This document shows, piece after piece, positions 24,210 to 32,506 of a stretch of DNA of 64,000 bases. Below the pieces are notes generated by a model. That model was not told where the DNA came from, made no database searches, and saw only the letters and a program-made list of their open reading frames with translations. Made by a program: the position numbers and the translations under genes. Location of the stretch: contig JABUKB010000001.1 in the NCBI GenBank assembly GCA_014595895.1, forward strand, positions 1,302,001 to 1,366,000, in the 5' to 3' direction. The stretch's first letter is position 1. Every line of letters begins with the position of its first letter. The DNA is from Lysinibacillus odysseyi (GTDB lineage: Bacteria > Bacillota > Bacilli > Bacillales_A > Planococcaceae).

Positions 24210-25151
24210 TTACTTTAATTTTTCTAGTTCTTTCCCTAGTAATTTTGCTAATTCCAGCATCGCAAATTTCTGCTCTAGCTCCTCGGCATCTGAATTATAA
24301 TTTGTATTTGTATTGACATCATACGTATAGACCGTACCATGTTCATCGACAATAAACTCAATGCCGGCTACATCAATCTCATTTCCTCGTAAGAACTTTT
24401 TGTACTTGTCAATCAGCTCCGTATGTGGGTTATCGATAATACGGAACTTCATATTGTCCTTTGGTTCTTCGCCAACTGGACAGAACAGATCGCCAATTTG
24501 ACATGCGTCCGCTGGACATAGTTCAAAGCCTTCTGATGTATCTACTCGCACAGAATACACATACTCACCACCAACAAACTCAACTCGTGTAATCGATGCA
24601 TCTGGTGATTTTACATATTGCTGCACCAGTGTGATGCCATCGACTGATTCTTCAAATGTTGGTTTATCTAGATGTTCCTGTAATGCTTCCAATGAATAAA
24701 ACAACTGCACACCTAAACCCTTCCCTGCACGGTTATGCTTCGTAATAAACGGGAATGTGTTTAAAGCTTTAGCCGCTTCGATAATTTGCTCTTTTCCAAC
24801 AGCAGCTACCGTTTTAGGTACAAGTACGCCGTATTTCTCTAGCTGCGTATACTGCTTAACCTTGCTTACCTCTAGTCGCAGGGCATTGCTTCCATTTAAC
24901 ACTTTTCTGCCGTGAAACTCTAGCCAGTCAATCACAGCGCCTGCTAGCTCTGGCGCAAATCGGTGGTTACGCGTGTGAGAAGAGGCACTCATGCGATTAT
25001 AGAAAACCCCTTCTGGCGGCTGTTCGCTTAAATTGACAATCCCTTCATCTAAATGCCACGCCTCGTACGGGATATTTAATTCTTCTAATCTTCTTGTTAA
25101 ATGCACTGTCCACTCATTATTTTCATGGATGATATAAACTTTTTTTGTCAT
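24210..25151 (-). CDS. ATP-grasp family ligase, RimK-like
   Basis: A 313-residue ATP-grasp protein. The central KHNRAGKGLGVQLF glycine-rich lid (about residue 140), VQQYVKS and the late GIEFIVDEHG and YDVNTNTNYN segments carry the ATP and Mg2+ ligands of RimK-type carboxylate-amine ligases. It would join a carboxylate to an amine or amino acid using ATP; the partner is unknown. Two conserved cysteines (CPADACQIGDLFCPVG) in the central domain are unusual for RimK itself. It is transcribed singly. Confidence 0.82.
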   Translation of the reverse strand: MTKKVYIIHENNEWTVHLTRRLEELNIPYEAWHLDEGIVNLSEQPPEGVFYNRMSASSHTRNHRFAPELAGAVIDWLEFHGRKVLNGSNALRLEVSKVKQYTQLEKYGVLVPKTVAAVGKEQIIEAAKALNTFPFITKHNRAGKGLGVQLFYSLEALQEHLDKPTFEESVDGITLVQQYVKSPDASITRVEFVGGEYVYSVRVDTSEGFELCPADACQIGDLFCPVGEEPKDNMKFRIIDNPHTELIDKYKKFLRGNEIDVAGIEFIVDEHGTVYTYDVNTNTNYNSDAEELEQKFAMLELAKLLGKELEKLK

Positions 25152-25367
25152 TAAGTAAACTCCTCTGATTCATTATGTAGAAATAATAATTCTAGTTCTA
25201 TTCTAAGTTTCTCCTCTTCATTAAGTCAAACAGTTAGCCAGATGATTGTTGAAAGCTGCCTGTTCTCACCGGATGCGACCTATGATAAACTCAGGTTATC
25301 AGAATTTTCCAATTGAACATTCAACTTATAAACATTTATTTCTTTAAGCATAGGAGAGGGGTATTTT

Positions 25368-26243
25368 TTGGTGAAAGGAACCATTTATAAGGGTAATGGG
25401 AAATCACTTATTACTCAACATTACGATAATTATCTAAAGTCGTTTGATTTTGACATCGAGCAGATATATGTTGATACAACTTATGGTAAAACGCATGTTT
25501 TGGCAGCAGGACCGCCAGAAGGAAAGCCTATTTTTATATTTCAGGGCGGTAATTGCATAAATCCAATGACTTTATCTTGGTTTTTACCACTCGTAGAGAA
25601 ATACAGAGTTTATGCACCGGATACAATCGGGCATCCAGGATACAGTGATGCAAGCAGGATTTCAGCGAAGGACAATAGTTTTGCCCAGTGGATAAAAGAG
25701 TTAATGGATTACTTTAATATCGATAGCAGCGCATTTGTCGGTCCGTCCTACGGTGCAGGTATTATTTTGAGATTAGCCACATTTATGCCAGAAAGAATCG
25801 ATTGTTCCGTATTGGTATCACCAGCAGGAATAAGATTAAGTTCTAAGATGAGAATGATTAAAGATATCTTGCTTCCTTTGGTCTTATTTAAGAGTACTTC
25901 CTCGCAAAAACATCTCAATAAAATTACCGACACTATGTCAGATAGCAGCATGAAAGAAATTGATAAAAAGGTTATTGGTGACGTATTTAAATATATTAGA
26001 CTTGAACAAGAAATGCCCAAATTAACTACCAAGGAAGAATTATTGCACTATCACTCGCCCACTTTAATCATAGCAGGAAAAAAAGATATCTTTTTTCCTG
26101 AAAATAAATTAAATAATGTTGCTAGAGAAATCATCCCGAATTTAACGGCATTTAAGACCTATGATATGGGACATTTCCCATCCGAAAGACATCTGCGAAA
26201 AATCAATAATGATATTGCAGGGTTTTTAAACGATTATTACTAA
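25368..26243 (+). CDS. Alpha/beta hydrolase
   Basis: A 291-residue alpha/beta hydrolase. It shows an oxyanion strand IFQGGNCINP, nucleophile elbow GPSYGAG (about residue 127), acid in AGKKDIFFPE (about 240) and histidine in YDMGHFPSERH (about 268). The start is TTG 25368, or GTG 25371, after AGGAGAGGGG. The GPSYGAG elbow and the size fit general esterases or C-C hydrolases; the substrate cannot be named. Single gene. Confidence 0.8.
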   Translation: MVKGTIYKGNGKSLITQHYDNYLKSFDFDIEQIYVDTTYGKTHVLAAGPPEGKPIFIFQGGNCINPMTLSWFLPLVEKYRVYAPDTIGHPGYSDASRISAKDNSFAQWIKELMDYFNIDSSAFVGPSYGAGIILRLATFMPERIDCSVLVSPAGIRLSSKMRMIKDILLPLVLFKSTSSQKHLNKITDTMSDSSMKEIDKKVIGDVFKYIRLEQEMPKLTTKEELLHYHSPTLIIAGKKDIFFPENKLNNVAREIIPNLTAFKTYDMGHFPSERHLRKINNDIAGFLNDYY

Positions 26244-26360
26244 CCTTGTATCTTTATTAAACTTATGAGAATTTTAATGCAACAAGGGGACTCCGAATCA
26301 ATATAGGGTTCCCTTTACTGTTTAAAAAACGAACCCCATTCTTCCGCATAGCTTATATTT

Positions 26361-26398
26361 TAAAAGGGCCGACTAAAAACTTAGCCGGCCTTTTGTTA
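26361..26398 (+). terminator. Intrinsic terminator after the hydrolase gene
   Basis: AAAAGGGCCG pairs with CGGCCTTTT, tail TGTT; a weaker hairpin precedes it at about 26284-26320. Confidence 0.75.
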
Positions 26399-26494
26399 AA
26401 TTCCATCTGTACTATAGGCAATAAACCTCAAATCGGACATCCATACAAAATCAAGCTATACTAAATATATCTTACTTGAAAGGATGTTTTATAA

Positions 26495-27487
26495 ATGTTC
26501 CTAAGCATACTCGATCAAATTCCGATCCCCCAACATACATCTGCCACAGAGGCATTACATAATAGCTTGAAGCTTGCGCAGCTCGGTGATGAGCTTGGTT
26601 ATCGTCGCTTTTGGCTAGCAGAGCATCATAATACAACATCCCTTGCCAGCTCAGCTCCTGAAATTTCTATCGCGACGATTGCGGCTAAAACGGAACGCAT
26701 TCGTGTTGGCAGTGGCGGTATCATGTCGATGCACTATTCTGCGTTAAAAATTGCTGAAGTGTTTAATACATTAAGTGCCTACAATACGGACCGAATCGAT
26801 TTGGGCATTGGCCGTGCGCCTGGTGGTGACCATCCTTCCATTGCCGCGCTTGCACAAGGGCGCCGCGTATATATGGATGATCAGTACGATAAAATTCAGG
26901 CCATCTTGGATTTAATGATTGGCGAGCCGTCAAAGCTCCCTGAATATCGTCCTGTCCGTGTCACACCTGCCAATGTCCCATTAGTGCAGCCTTGGCTACT
27001 TGGCTCTACGGGGAACAGTGCTTTACGTGCCGGACAGCTCGGTCTTGGCTATTCATTTGCCCAATTTTTCAATGGTCAAGGTTCACGTGCTATATTTGAC
27101 CATTATCGTAATAACTTTGTCCCGAACGCATTTATGGAAACACCGCAAATTTCGGTGACTTATGCGGCTACAGTAGCACCTACACAGGACGAAGCAGAGT
27201 TTCGTGCATTGCCGATTGATTTATACCGCTTGTACTTAATGACTGGTAAAACACCTGTCTACTTTTCTCCAGAGGAAGCGGTGGATATACAGTTAACAGA
27301 AATGGAGAAAATGATGCTCGCGGAAAATCGCAAGTTGCATTTAGTTGGAACACCAAAAACCGTAGCAGCACAATTAGTACAAGACTCTGAGACATTTGGC
27401 TTTGAAGAAGCAATGATTAATGCCAACCAGGCGGACTTTGCGCATCGCGTAGAAACTTACACATTACTGGCAAAAGCTCTCCTATAA
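26495..27487 (+). CDS. Luciferase-like flavin-dependent monooxygenase (LLM class)
   Basis: A 330-residue TIM-barrel flavoprotein of the bacterial luciferase-like family. It has RFWLAEHHNTTSLASSAPEI near residue 40, GSGGIMSMHYSALKIAE (about 75), DLGIGRAPGG (about 105) and PWLLGSTGNSA (about 165). These are the motifs of the single-domain group often annotated as MsnO8 or YhbW/YceB-like. It uses FMNH2 and O2 on an unidentified substrate. The ATG follows AAAGGATG. It is followed by a LysE exporter after 80 bases. Confidence 0.88.
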   Translation: MFLSILDQIPIPQHTSATEALHNSLKLAQLGDELGYRRFWLAEHHNTTSLASSAPEISIATIAAKTERIRVGSGGIMSMHYSALKIAEVFNTLSAYNTDRIDLGIGRAPGGDHPSIAALAQGRRVYMDDQYDKIQAILDLMIGEPSKLPEYRPVRVTPANVPLVQPWLLGSTGNSALRAGQLGLGYSFAQFFNGQGSRAIFDHYRNNFVPNAFMETPQISVTYAATVAPTQDEAEFRALPIDLYRLYLMTGKTPVYFSPEEAVDIQLTEMEKMMLAENRKLHLVGTPKTVAAQLVQDSETFGFEEAMINANQADFAHRVETYTLLAKALL

Positions 27488-27567
27488 TTTGACTATTCAA
27501 TTCTAAAAAGAATATGTATAATTAATTCAAACGGAGAATAAATATACATTGCAATAAGAAAGAAGTT

Positions 27568-28206
27568 TTGGATGTGGAATTATATATAAAGTTCGTGCTC
27601 GTTGGTTTATCTATCGCTTTACCAGTTGGTGCGATTACGGTGGAAATGACAAAACAAGGCTTGAAAAATGGATTCTTCCATGGCTGGGCTGTCGGTCTTG
27701 GCGGGATGATGATTGATTTCCTGCTTATCGTGGCTCTCTATGTTGGGCTGGCTCAAATTTTATCTTTGCCATATGTGCAAATGCCATTATGGATTATTGG
27801 TGCAGGATTTCTGTTTTGGCTGGCGTATGATTCCATTAAACATGCCGATCAGGATATTGCATTGGCAGGAGAAAAGGTGAATAAATCTCTATGGAAAACC
27901 TTTCGCAATGGCTTGCTGGTTGCTGTCTCCCCCGGCAACCTTGTGTTTTGGATTTCTGTTTTTGGTGCGGTACTGGCGGACTCCTATTCCGCAAATGAAT
28001 CGGGTCGTTTTATCGTAGCTGCAATGGGAATTTTAACGGGGATTTTACTGCATGATCTAGGTTTACTGACGATTGTTTCGATTACGCGAAAAGTCATGAA
28101 TCGCCATATGGTGAAGTGGACATCGATTATCGCAGGAATCTTGCTATTTGGTTTTGGCTGTTACTTCTTATATGAGTTTTATATGGATGTAAAGGGATAC
28201 CTCTAA
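27568..28206 (+). CDS. LysE/RhtB-family amino-acid exporter
   Basis: A 212-residue membrane protein with six hydrophobic segments. The N-terminal GLSIALPVGAITVEMTKQGL and the internal VAVSPGNLVFWI patterns are typical of the LysE family (usual form: PGP near residue 30 and a repeated NPK/N-type motif). It would export an amino acid or similar compound. The exact start is uncertain: TTG 27568 has only AAGAAAG upstream. A terminator ends the gene. Confidence 0.82.
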   Translation: MDVELYIKFVLVGLSIALPVGAITVEMTKQGLKNGFFHGWAVGLGGMMIDFLLIVALYVGLAQILSLPYVQMPLWIIGAGFLFWLAYDSIKHADQDIALAGEKVNKSLWKTFRNGLLVAVSPGNLVFWISVFGAVLADSYSANESGRFIVAAMGILTGILLHDLGLLTIVSITRKVMNRHMVKWTSIIAGILLFGFGCYFLYEFYMDVKGYL

Positions 28207-28207
28207 C

Positions 28208-28238
28208 AAAAAAGACCAGTGAAAACTGGTCTTTTTCA
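28208..28238 (+). terminator. Intrinsic terminator after the LysE gene
   Basis: AAAAAGACCAGT and ACTGGTCTTTTT pair around GAAA, an almost ideal terminator. Confidence 0.9.
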
Positions 28239-28357
28239 CATTATGGCAAAACAAATGCGTCAATAGAAACTTTAGAGGGTTTCTTCTATAATTTTATATG
28301 TGAATGAAAGAGATTTTAACTGAAAATCCACAAAATCTATCCGCACAATAATTTAGC

Positions 28358-28388
28358 CTCTGAATGAAGCCCCCTGTTGCTAGGGGAT
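28358..28388 (-). terminator. Possible terminator of the secreted-protein gene
   Basis: CCCCT and AGGGG pair on the minus strand directly beyond the stop codon, with only CTTCATT as tail. Confidence 0.4.
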
Positions 28389-28389
28389 T

Positions 28390-29460
28390 TTAGGGTATTA
28401 TTTGGTGCACAACCCGTCTGTCAAAGTCAGCTATATATAAATACTTCCCATCATAATCCCATCCTGGTATCCAAACAGATAGAGGAAGTTCTTCTGCTTT
28501 CATAATCCATTTCATATTCATAAACTTACCCTCATCCCAAATTTTGAAAACGCCATTGCTATTTAAAAAATACATATGTCCGCTGATTTGAAGTGGTTTT
28601 TCTAATTTCAAATCATCCGGCACCATCTTTTTCACAACCTGTTTTGTGTCCAGGTTGATAACACGGATATTATAATCATCATACTGGTTGCTGATTTCAT
28701 AATAAACCGTCAGGAGATTTCCTTTTAGCGTCGGTATAAAATACTGGTCATCATACACCTGTTGTGTATATAACAGTTTCTTTTGTTTATTTTTATACTT
28801 ATATACATCCATAAATAGAGTGGGCGGTTCGCCTTCTTTTTGAGTGGCAAAAATGACTTCTCCGCTATTTGTAATGCTAAAGCGCGGTTTATTGACATAA
28901 CGACCAAAGGCAACCACAATACTGCCGTCATCTCGGCTCCACATGTTCCCAGGCAAGCCGTTTGGTGTTTCGTAAAAGTCGCCGAACTGATGCTTCTTGT
29001 TATGATAAGCGAGATTCGTATGTATCAACTGGGGCTTATTCTTGCTAATACTGAATAGTACCGTATGGGTTTCGCCCGCTACCAGTTGCCGATTCATCAT
29101 TTTTCTTTCGTTCTCGGTATTCTTGTAGACGAGGCCGGATACATACAACTCTCCTTTATACTCAGTCATTTGCGTTAATAAAAACGTATTGATGATAGCC
29201 GGTGTGTTTAAGTGTTTTGGAAGCACCTGCTTTAATTGCTGTAAATCAAAGTGCTTCGATACTTTTTTATTGATGACCTTTTTAATTGTAGTGCCATCCA
29301 TCACATAGAAGCCCCCAGGTATGGCTTCGACTCCTTGCAGCCAGTCATACTGCTTCGGAGGACTGCCGATTGAGATACTTGTATAAGTGGCTGCCTGTGC
29401 CGGCAGTGCGAATAAACTAAGAATAATTAGACTAAAGAATCCGTACAGAAAACGTTTCAT
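28390..29460 (-). CDS. Secreted protein, possibly beta-propeller
   Basis: A 356-residue protein with a clear signal peptide (MKRFLYG..LFALPAQA, cleavage near AQA-AT). The mature part has repeated short strands with Y/W turns (GVEAIPGGFYVMD, GELYVSGL, WDYDGKYLYIADFD), which suggests a beta-propeller or WD-like exported protein. The ATG at 29460 has AAGGAGG upstream; codons before it are in the leader. Function unknown. The nearest partner genes are unrelated. Confidence 0.65.
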   Translation of the reverse strand: MKRFLYGFFSLIILSLFALPAQAATYTSISIGSPPKQYDWLQGVEAIPGGFYVMDGTTIKKVINKKVSKHFDLQQLKQVLPKHLNTPAIINTFLLTQMTEYKGELYVSGLVYKNTENERKMMNRQLVAGETHTVLFSISKNKPQLIHTNLAYHNKKHQFGDFYETPNGLPGNMWSRDDGSIVVAFGRYVNKPRFSITNSGEVIFATQKEGEPPTLFMDVYKYKNKQKKLLYTQQVYDDQYFIPTLKGNLLTVYYEISNQYDDYNIRVINLDTKQVVKKMVPDDLKLEKPLQISGHMYFLNSNGVFKIWDEGKFMNMKWIMKAEELPLSVWIPGWDYDGKYLYIADFDRRVVHQIIP

Positions 29461-29863
29461 AAGTTTCCTCCTTTTCTTTAGTATACACAAAAACCCCTGC
29501 ATTTCACCCTTATATCGACTAATTTGCAACAATTTTACAATATTGCGGTATCTATTTAATTACTGAATTCCTTTGAATTTCTGTTGCTTTTAGAATCGAA
29601 ATGTCTAAGCGATATGTAGTTGACACATTTCCTGTCGCTATGGCTCATCTGACAGTCAATACAAAATTTTATCTTGTCTTTACAATTTAGCTAAAGCGCC
29701 ATTTGACAGGCTTTTAATGAAGAATTTTTATGATTCATTAGTATCTGCAGTTTCTTACTGCAAAAAAATCGGTATAATTAACATAAAAGGGGCTATTTTT
29801 CTCATGCCACGCTATTTTCATACATACATCATTATTATACTTACATAATGGAGGCTGAAAGAA
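29461..29863. other. Divergent intergenic region, secreted-protein gene / LOG gene
   Basis: About 400 bases without a gene. TATAAT at 29773-29778 is a candidate -10 for the plus-strand gene at 29864. A short palindrome, TGCAGTTTCTTACTGCA at 29746-29762, overlaps the expected -35, which is otherwise poor. TTGACA occurs further up at 29704-29709. Nothing else stands out. Confidence 0.4.
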
Positions 29864-30427
29864 ATGAAATCTATCGCTGTTTTTTGTGGTTCAAGTAGTG
29901 GAGTTTCACCGATTTACACAGATGCGGCTGTCCAATTGGGCGCGTATCTAGCTGCGCAAAACATTACGTTAGTGTATGGTGGTTCGAGCGTTGGCTTAAT
30001 GGGGACTTTAGCGAATACAGTATTAGCAGAAGGCGGTCATGTGATCGGCGTTATGCCGACTATTTTAGCAAGACATGAAATTTCGCATCGTGCGCTTACT
30101 GAATTGATATTTGTCGAGTCTATGCATGAGCGCAAAAATAAAATGATGGAGCTCGGAGACGGCTTTATTGCCATGCCGGGCGGTGCGGGGACAATGGAAG
30201 AATTTTTTGAGGTATTTACGTGGAATCAAATTGGCCTTCTAGCTAAACCTTGTGGACTGCTGAATGTAGCCAATTATTATGATGGACTCATTTCATTTTT
30301 TGATCATATGACACAAGAACAATTTTTACAGCAAAAATTTCGAGATTCTTTAATCATCGCAGATACACCCGGGGATTTATTGCAAAAGATGCATGCTTTC
30401 AAAGCGCCAGGCTTAAAAATTTTTTAA
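29864..30427 (+). CDS. LOG-family protein (TIGR00730-type nucleotide phosphoribohydrolase)
   Basis: A 187-residue Rossmann-fold protein with the PGGAGTMEEFFEVFTW motif (PGGxGTxxE, about residue 105) and the N-terminal VFCGSSSGVSP and YGGSSVGLMG. These define the LOG/YvdD group, once mislabelled lysine decarboxylases, which release ribose 5-phosphate from nucleoside monophosphates. The conserved Arg and Glu of the active site (SMHERKNKM, GTMEE) are present. The ATG follows TGGAGG. Confidence 0.9.
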   Translation: MKSIAVFCGSSSGVSPIYTDAAVQLGAYLAAQNITLVYGGSSVGLMGTLANTVLAEGGHVIGVMPTILARHEISHRALTELIFVESMHERKNKMMELGDGFIAMPGGAGTMEEFFEVFTWNQIGLLAKPCGLLNVANYYDGLISFFDHMTQEQFLQQKFRDSLIIADTPGDLLQKMHAFKAPGLKIF

Positions 30428-30467
30428 TAGAAAGTCCTGAGAAGCAGAATTAAAAAATCATATTATA

Positions 30468-30508
30468 AAAAAGATTTGGAAGAAGACACCTTCCAAATCC
30501 TTTTTAGC
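30468..30508 (+). terminator. Bidirectional terminator between the LOG and DUF418 genes
   Basis: AAAGATTTGGAAG and CTTCCAAATCCTTTTT form the stem; the minus side also ends in T residues. It overlaps the end of the DUF418 gene. Confidence 0.8.
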
Positions 30509-31580
30509 CTATTTTTCCCTTCCAAGACCAATTTGTCACCACTCGCAGTAGATATTCAAATGGTCCGCGGTCAAAACTCCTTAAATAGAGAACGCTTATC
30601 ATACATTGTAACGCATAAAACACGAACCCAAACAGCACACCGCCCAATGCCCCGAGCGAATTGCCTACACCAAAGAACACAAAAATAAGCGTACAAATGA
30701 TACTTTGCATTAAATAATTTGTGAGGGATAACTGTCCGACACTGCTGAACATCTGCTGAACAGCCAATCCTTTGCCGTAGCTGCAAAGCCAAGCAACCAG
30801 AAAAATATAACCTAACGCCAAGACTTCCCCATTATCAAATAAGTAAATGAACGGATTTGAAAGAGAGATGTATTTTGTATATAGGCCAATCGGGATCAGC
30901 AAGAAGCCTATCATATACCATTTACGCTCTCTTTCTAAATCATGAAAAACCTTGTACTTTGCCAAAATCATCCCGAGCACCATCATTGGCAATATCGGAA
31001 TAGGTGTTATGATGATGGTGAACAGCAAATCCATCCACATTCCATTGAACATTTCATACATTCCCAGCGATTGTAAGATTCCCTCCATAAAGTACAAGGA
31101 AACATTTAAGCTATAGCATATAGTTAGTACAGCAATGAGCCATTTCCCGGGCAAACGCACAAGGAACAATAAATATAACAGCATAAGTCCATACGTGCGC
31201 AATATATCCGATTCAAAAACAAAACTATGTACATAGCCTAAAGCATACAATCCGGCGGCACGGCGCAAAAAGAACCAGCGGCTGTTCCTGCCCTTTCGAT
31301 GTAAAGATTCATATAATTTCACAACCGAATAGCCAAATAACAATGTAAATATCGGGAGCCCCGAATCGACGACCCATAAAACAAGTGTATGATACATTTG
31401 TTGATCCAGCCATTTCTCGCTATCCTCTGCATAATAAATCCCTTGAAAGACGAGCAAATTAGATAGCAATATCCAAAAAAGACTAAACCCCCGCATTGTA
31501 TCAATAAAAGTGACACGTTCTTTCTGATACAGAATGTTCCTGCTGTTGTATTTCATGTGCATCAGTTGCCATGGTTTCAT
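30504..31580 (-). CDS. DUF418-family membrane protein
   Basis: A 358-residue protein with about nine to ten membrane helices. It starts with ERVTFIDTMRGFSLFWIL, has GLPIFTLLFGYS, and ends with SFDRGPFEYLLRVVT. The GP-x-E-x-x-x-R ending is the DUF418/YeiB hallmark. The family resembles membrane acyltransferases and its reaction is not established. The ATG follows AGGGGTG. Single gene. Confidence 0.85.
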   Translation of the reverse strand: MKPWQLMHMKYNSRNILYQKERVTFIDTMRGFSLFWILLSNLLVFQGIYYAEDSEKWLDQQMYHTLVLWVVDSGLPIFTLLFGYSVVKLYESLHRKGRNSRWFFLRRAAGLYALGYVHSFVFESDILRTYGLMLLYLLFLVRLPGKWLIAVLTICYSLNVSLYFMEGILQSLGMYEMFNGMWMDLLFTIIITPIPILPMMVLGMILAKYKVFHDLERERKWYMIGFLLIPIGLYTKYISLSNPFIYLFDNGEVLALGYIFLVAWLCSYGKGLAVQQMFSSVGQLSLTNYLMQSIICTLIFVFFGVGNSLGALGGVLFGFVFYALQCMISVLYLRSFDRGPFEYLLRVVTNWSWKGKIG

Positions 31581-31642
31581 CTTTTCACCCCTAAAACATA
31601 TGTTGCACTACGTTTTTGTAAATTTTAGGAGCAGTATAATGA

Positions 31643-31686
31643 AAGAAAAACATGTAGCACATTACAACTAACGTCTACATGTTTTC
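31643..31686 (-). terminator. Intrinsic terminator after the rhodanese gene
   Basis: AAAACATGTAG and CTACATGTTTTT pair on the minus strand, followed by CTTTC. Confidence 0.8.
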
Positions 31687-31693
31687 TCCTAGC

Positions 31694-32494
31694 TTATTCT
31701 TCTCCTTGTGCTGCCTCGTATGCTGTAATCCAGTCACTGAAGCTGCCGACATATAATTTCACATTTTCATAGCCTGCTTCTTTTAACACCGTATAAAGCG
31801 GTGAAGCTGTCACACCAGACCCACAATACACGACGATGTCTTCACCATCTGGTACGGCTTGTTTTAACTCATCCGTAACAATCAATTGCTGGCCATACTT
31901 TACTTTTTCCCAGTCAAAGTTTTTCGCTGTAGGAATATGTCCCGCTACCGGATCAAGCGGTTCATGCTCCCCGCGGTAGCGAACCGCTGCACGGGCATCG
32001 AGCAAAAGACCTGGTTTGCCATCTACTATTTGTTTGACCTCCTCACGACTTGCATAAATATGCTCTTGCCATTGAGGTGTAATCGTTGTTGGTTCGAATA
32101 CTTCTTTATTAGATGTCGTGACAAATCCCGCCGCCTTCAGTGCCTCAAACCCGCCATTGACGATTTTTACATTCGTAAAGCCTGTATACGTCAGCATCCA
32201 CCATGCACGTGGTGCAAACGGGGCTGCTCCTTGGTCATATACATAGATTACATCATCAAGCTGCAGCCCAGCCTGTTCAAATAATTGAACAAGCTGTTCC
32301 TTGTCTGGCATCGGATGACGACCTTCCGATTTTGACATATCTGACAAATCTTTTTCTAGATCAAAATATACCGCTCCTGCTATATGCTCTTTGTCGTACA
32401 GTTCACGACCTGCATTCGCGTTTGTTAAATCAAAACGTGCATCGATAAAACGTGCCGGTGTTTCCACTTGCTCTGCCGTTACGAAAACAACCAT
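31694..32494 (-). CDS. Two-domain sulfurtransferase (rhodanese, SseA-like)
   Basis: A 266-residue protein with an inactive N-terminal rhodanese domain (about 1-125) and a catalytic one (about 150-262). The active-site loop is CGSGVTA (about residue 222), the CG(S/T)GVTA form of mercaptopyruvate or thiosulfate sulfurtransferases. ATG 32494 follows AAGGGGTG by 6 bases. It lies 12 bases after dynA in the same direction and may be co-transcribed with it. Cytosolic. Confidence 0.9.
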   Translation of the reverse strand: MVVFVTAEQVETPARFIDARFDLTNANAGRELYDKEHIAGAVYFDLEKDLSDMSKSEGRHPMPDKEQLVQLFEQAGLQLDDVIYVYDQGAAPFAPRAWWMLTYTGFTNVKIVNGGFEALKAAGFVTTSNKEVFEPTTITPQWQEHIYASREEVKQIVDGKPGLLLDARAAVRYRGEHEPLDPVAGHIPTAKNFDWEKVKYGQQLIVTDELKQAVPDGEDIVVYCGSGVTASPLYTVLKEAGYENVKLYVGSFSDWITAYEAAQGEE

Positions 32495-32506
32495 CCCATT
32501 CACCCC

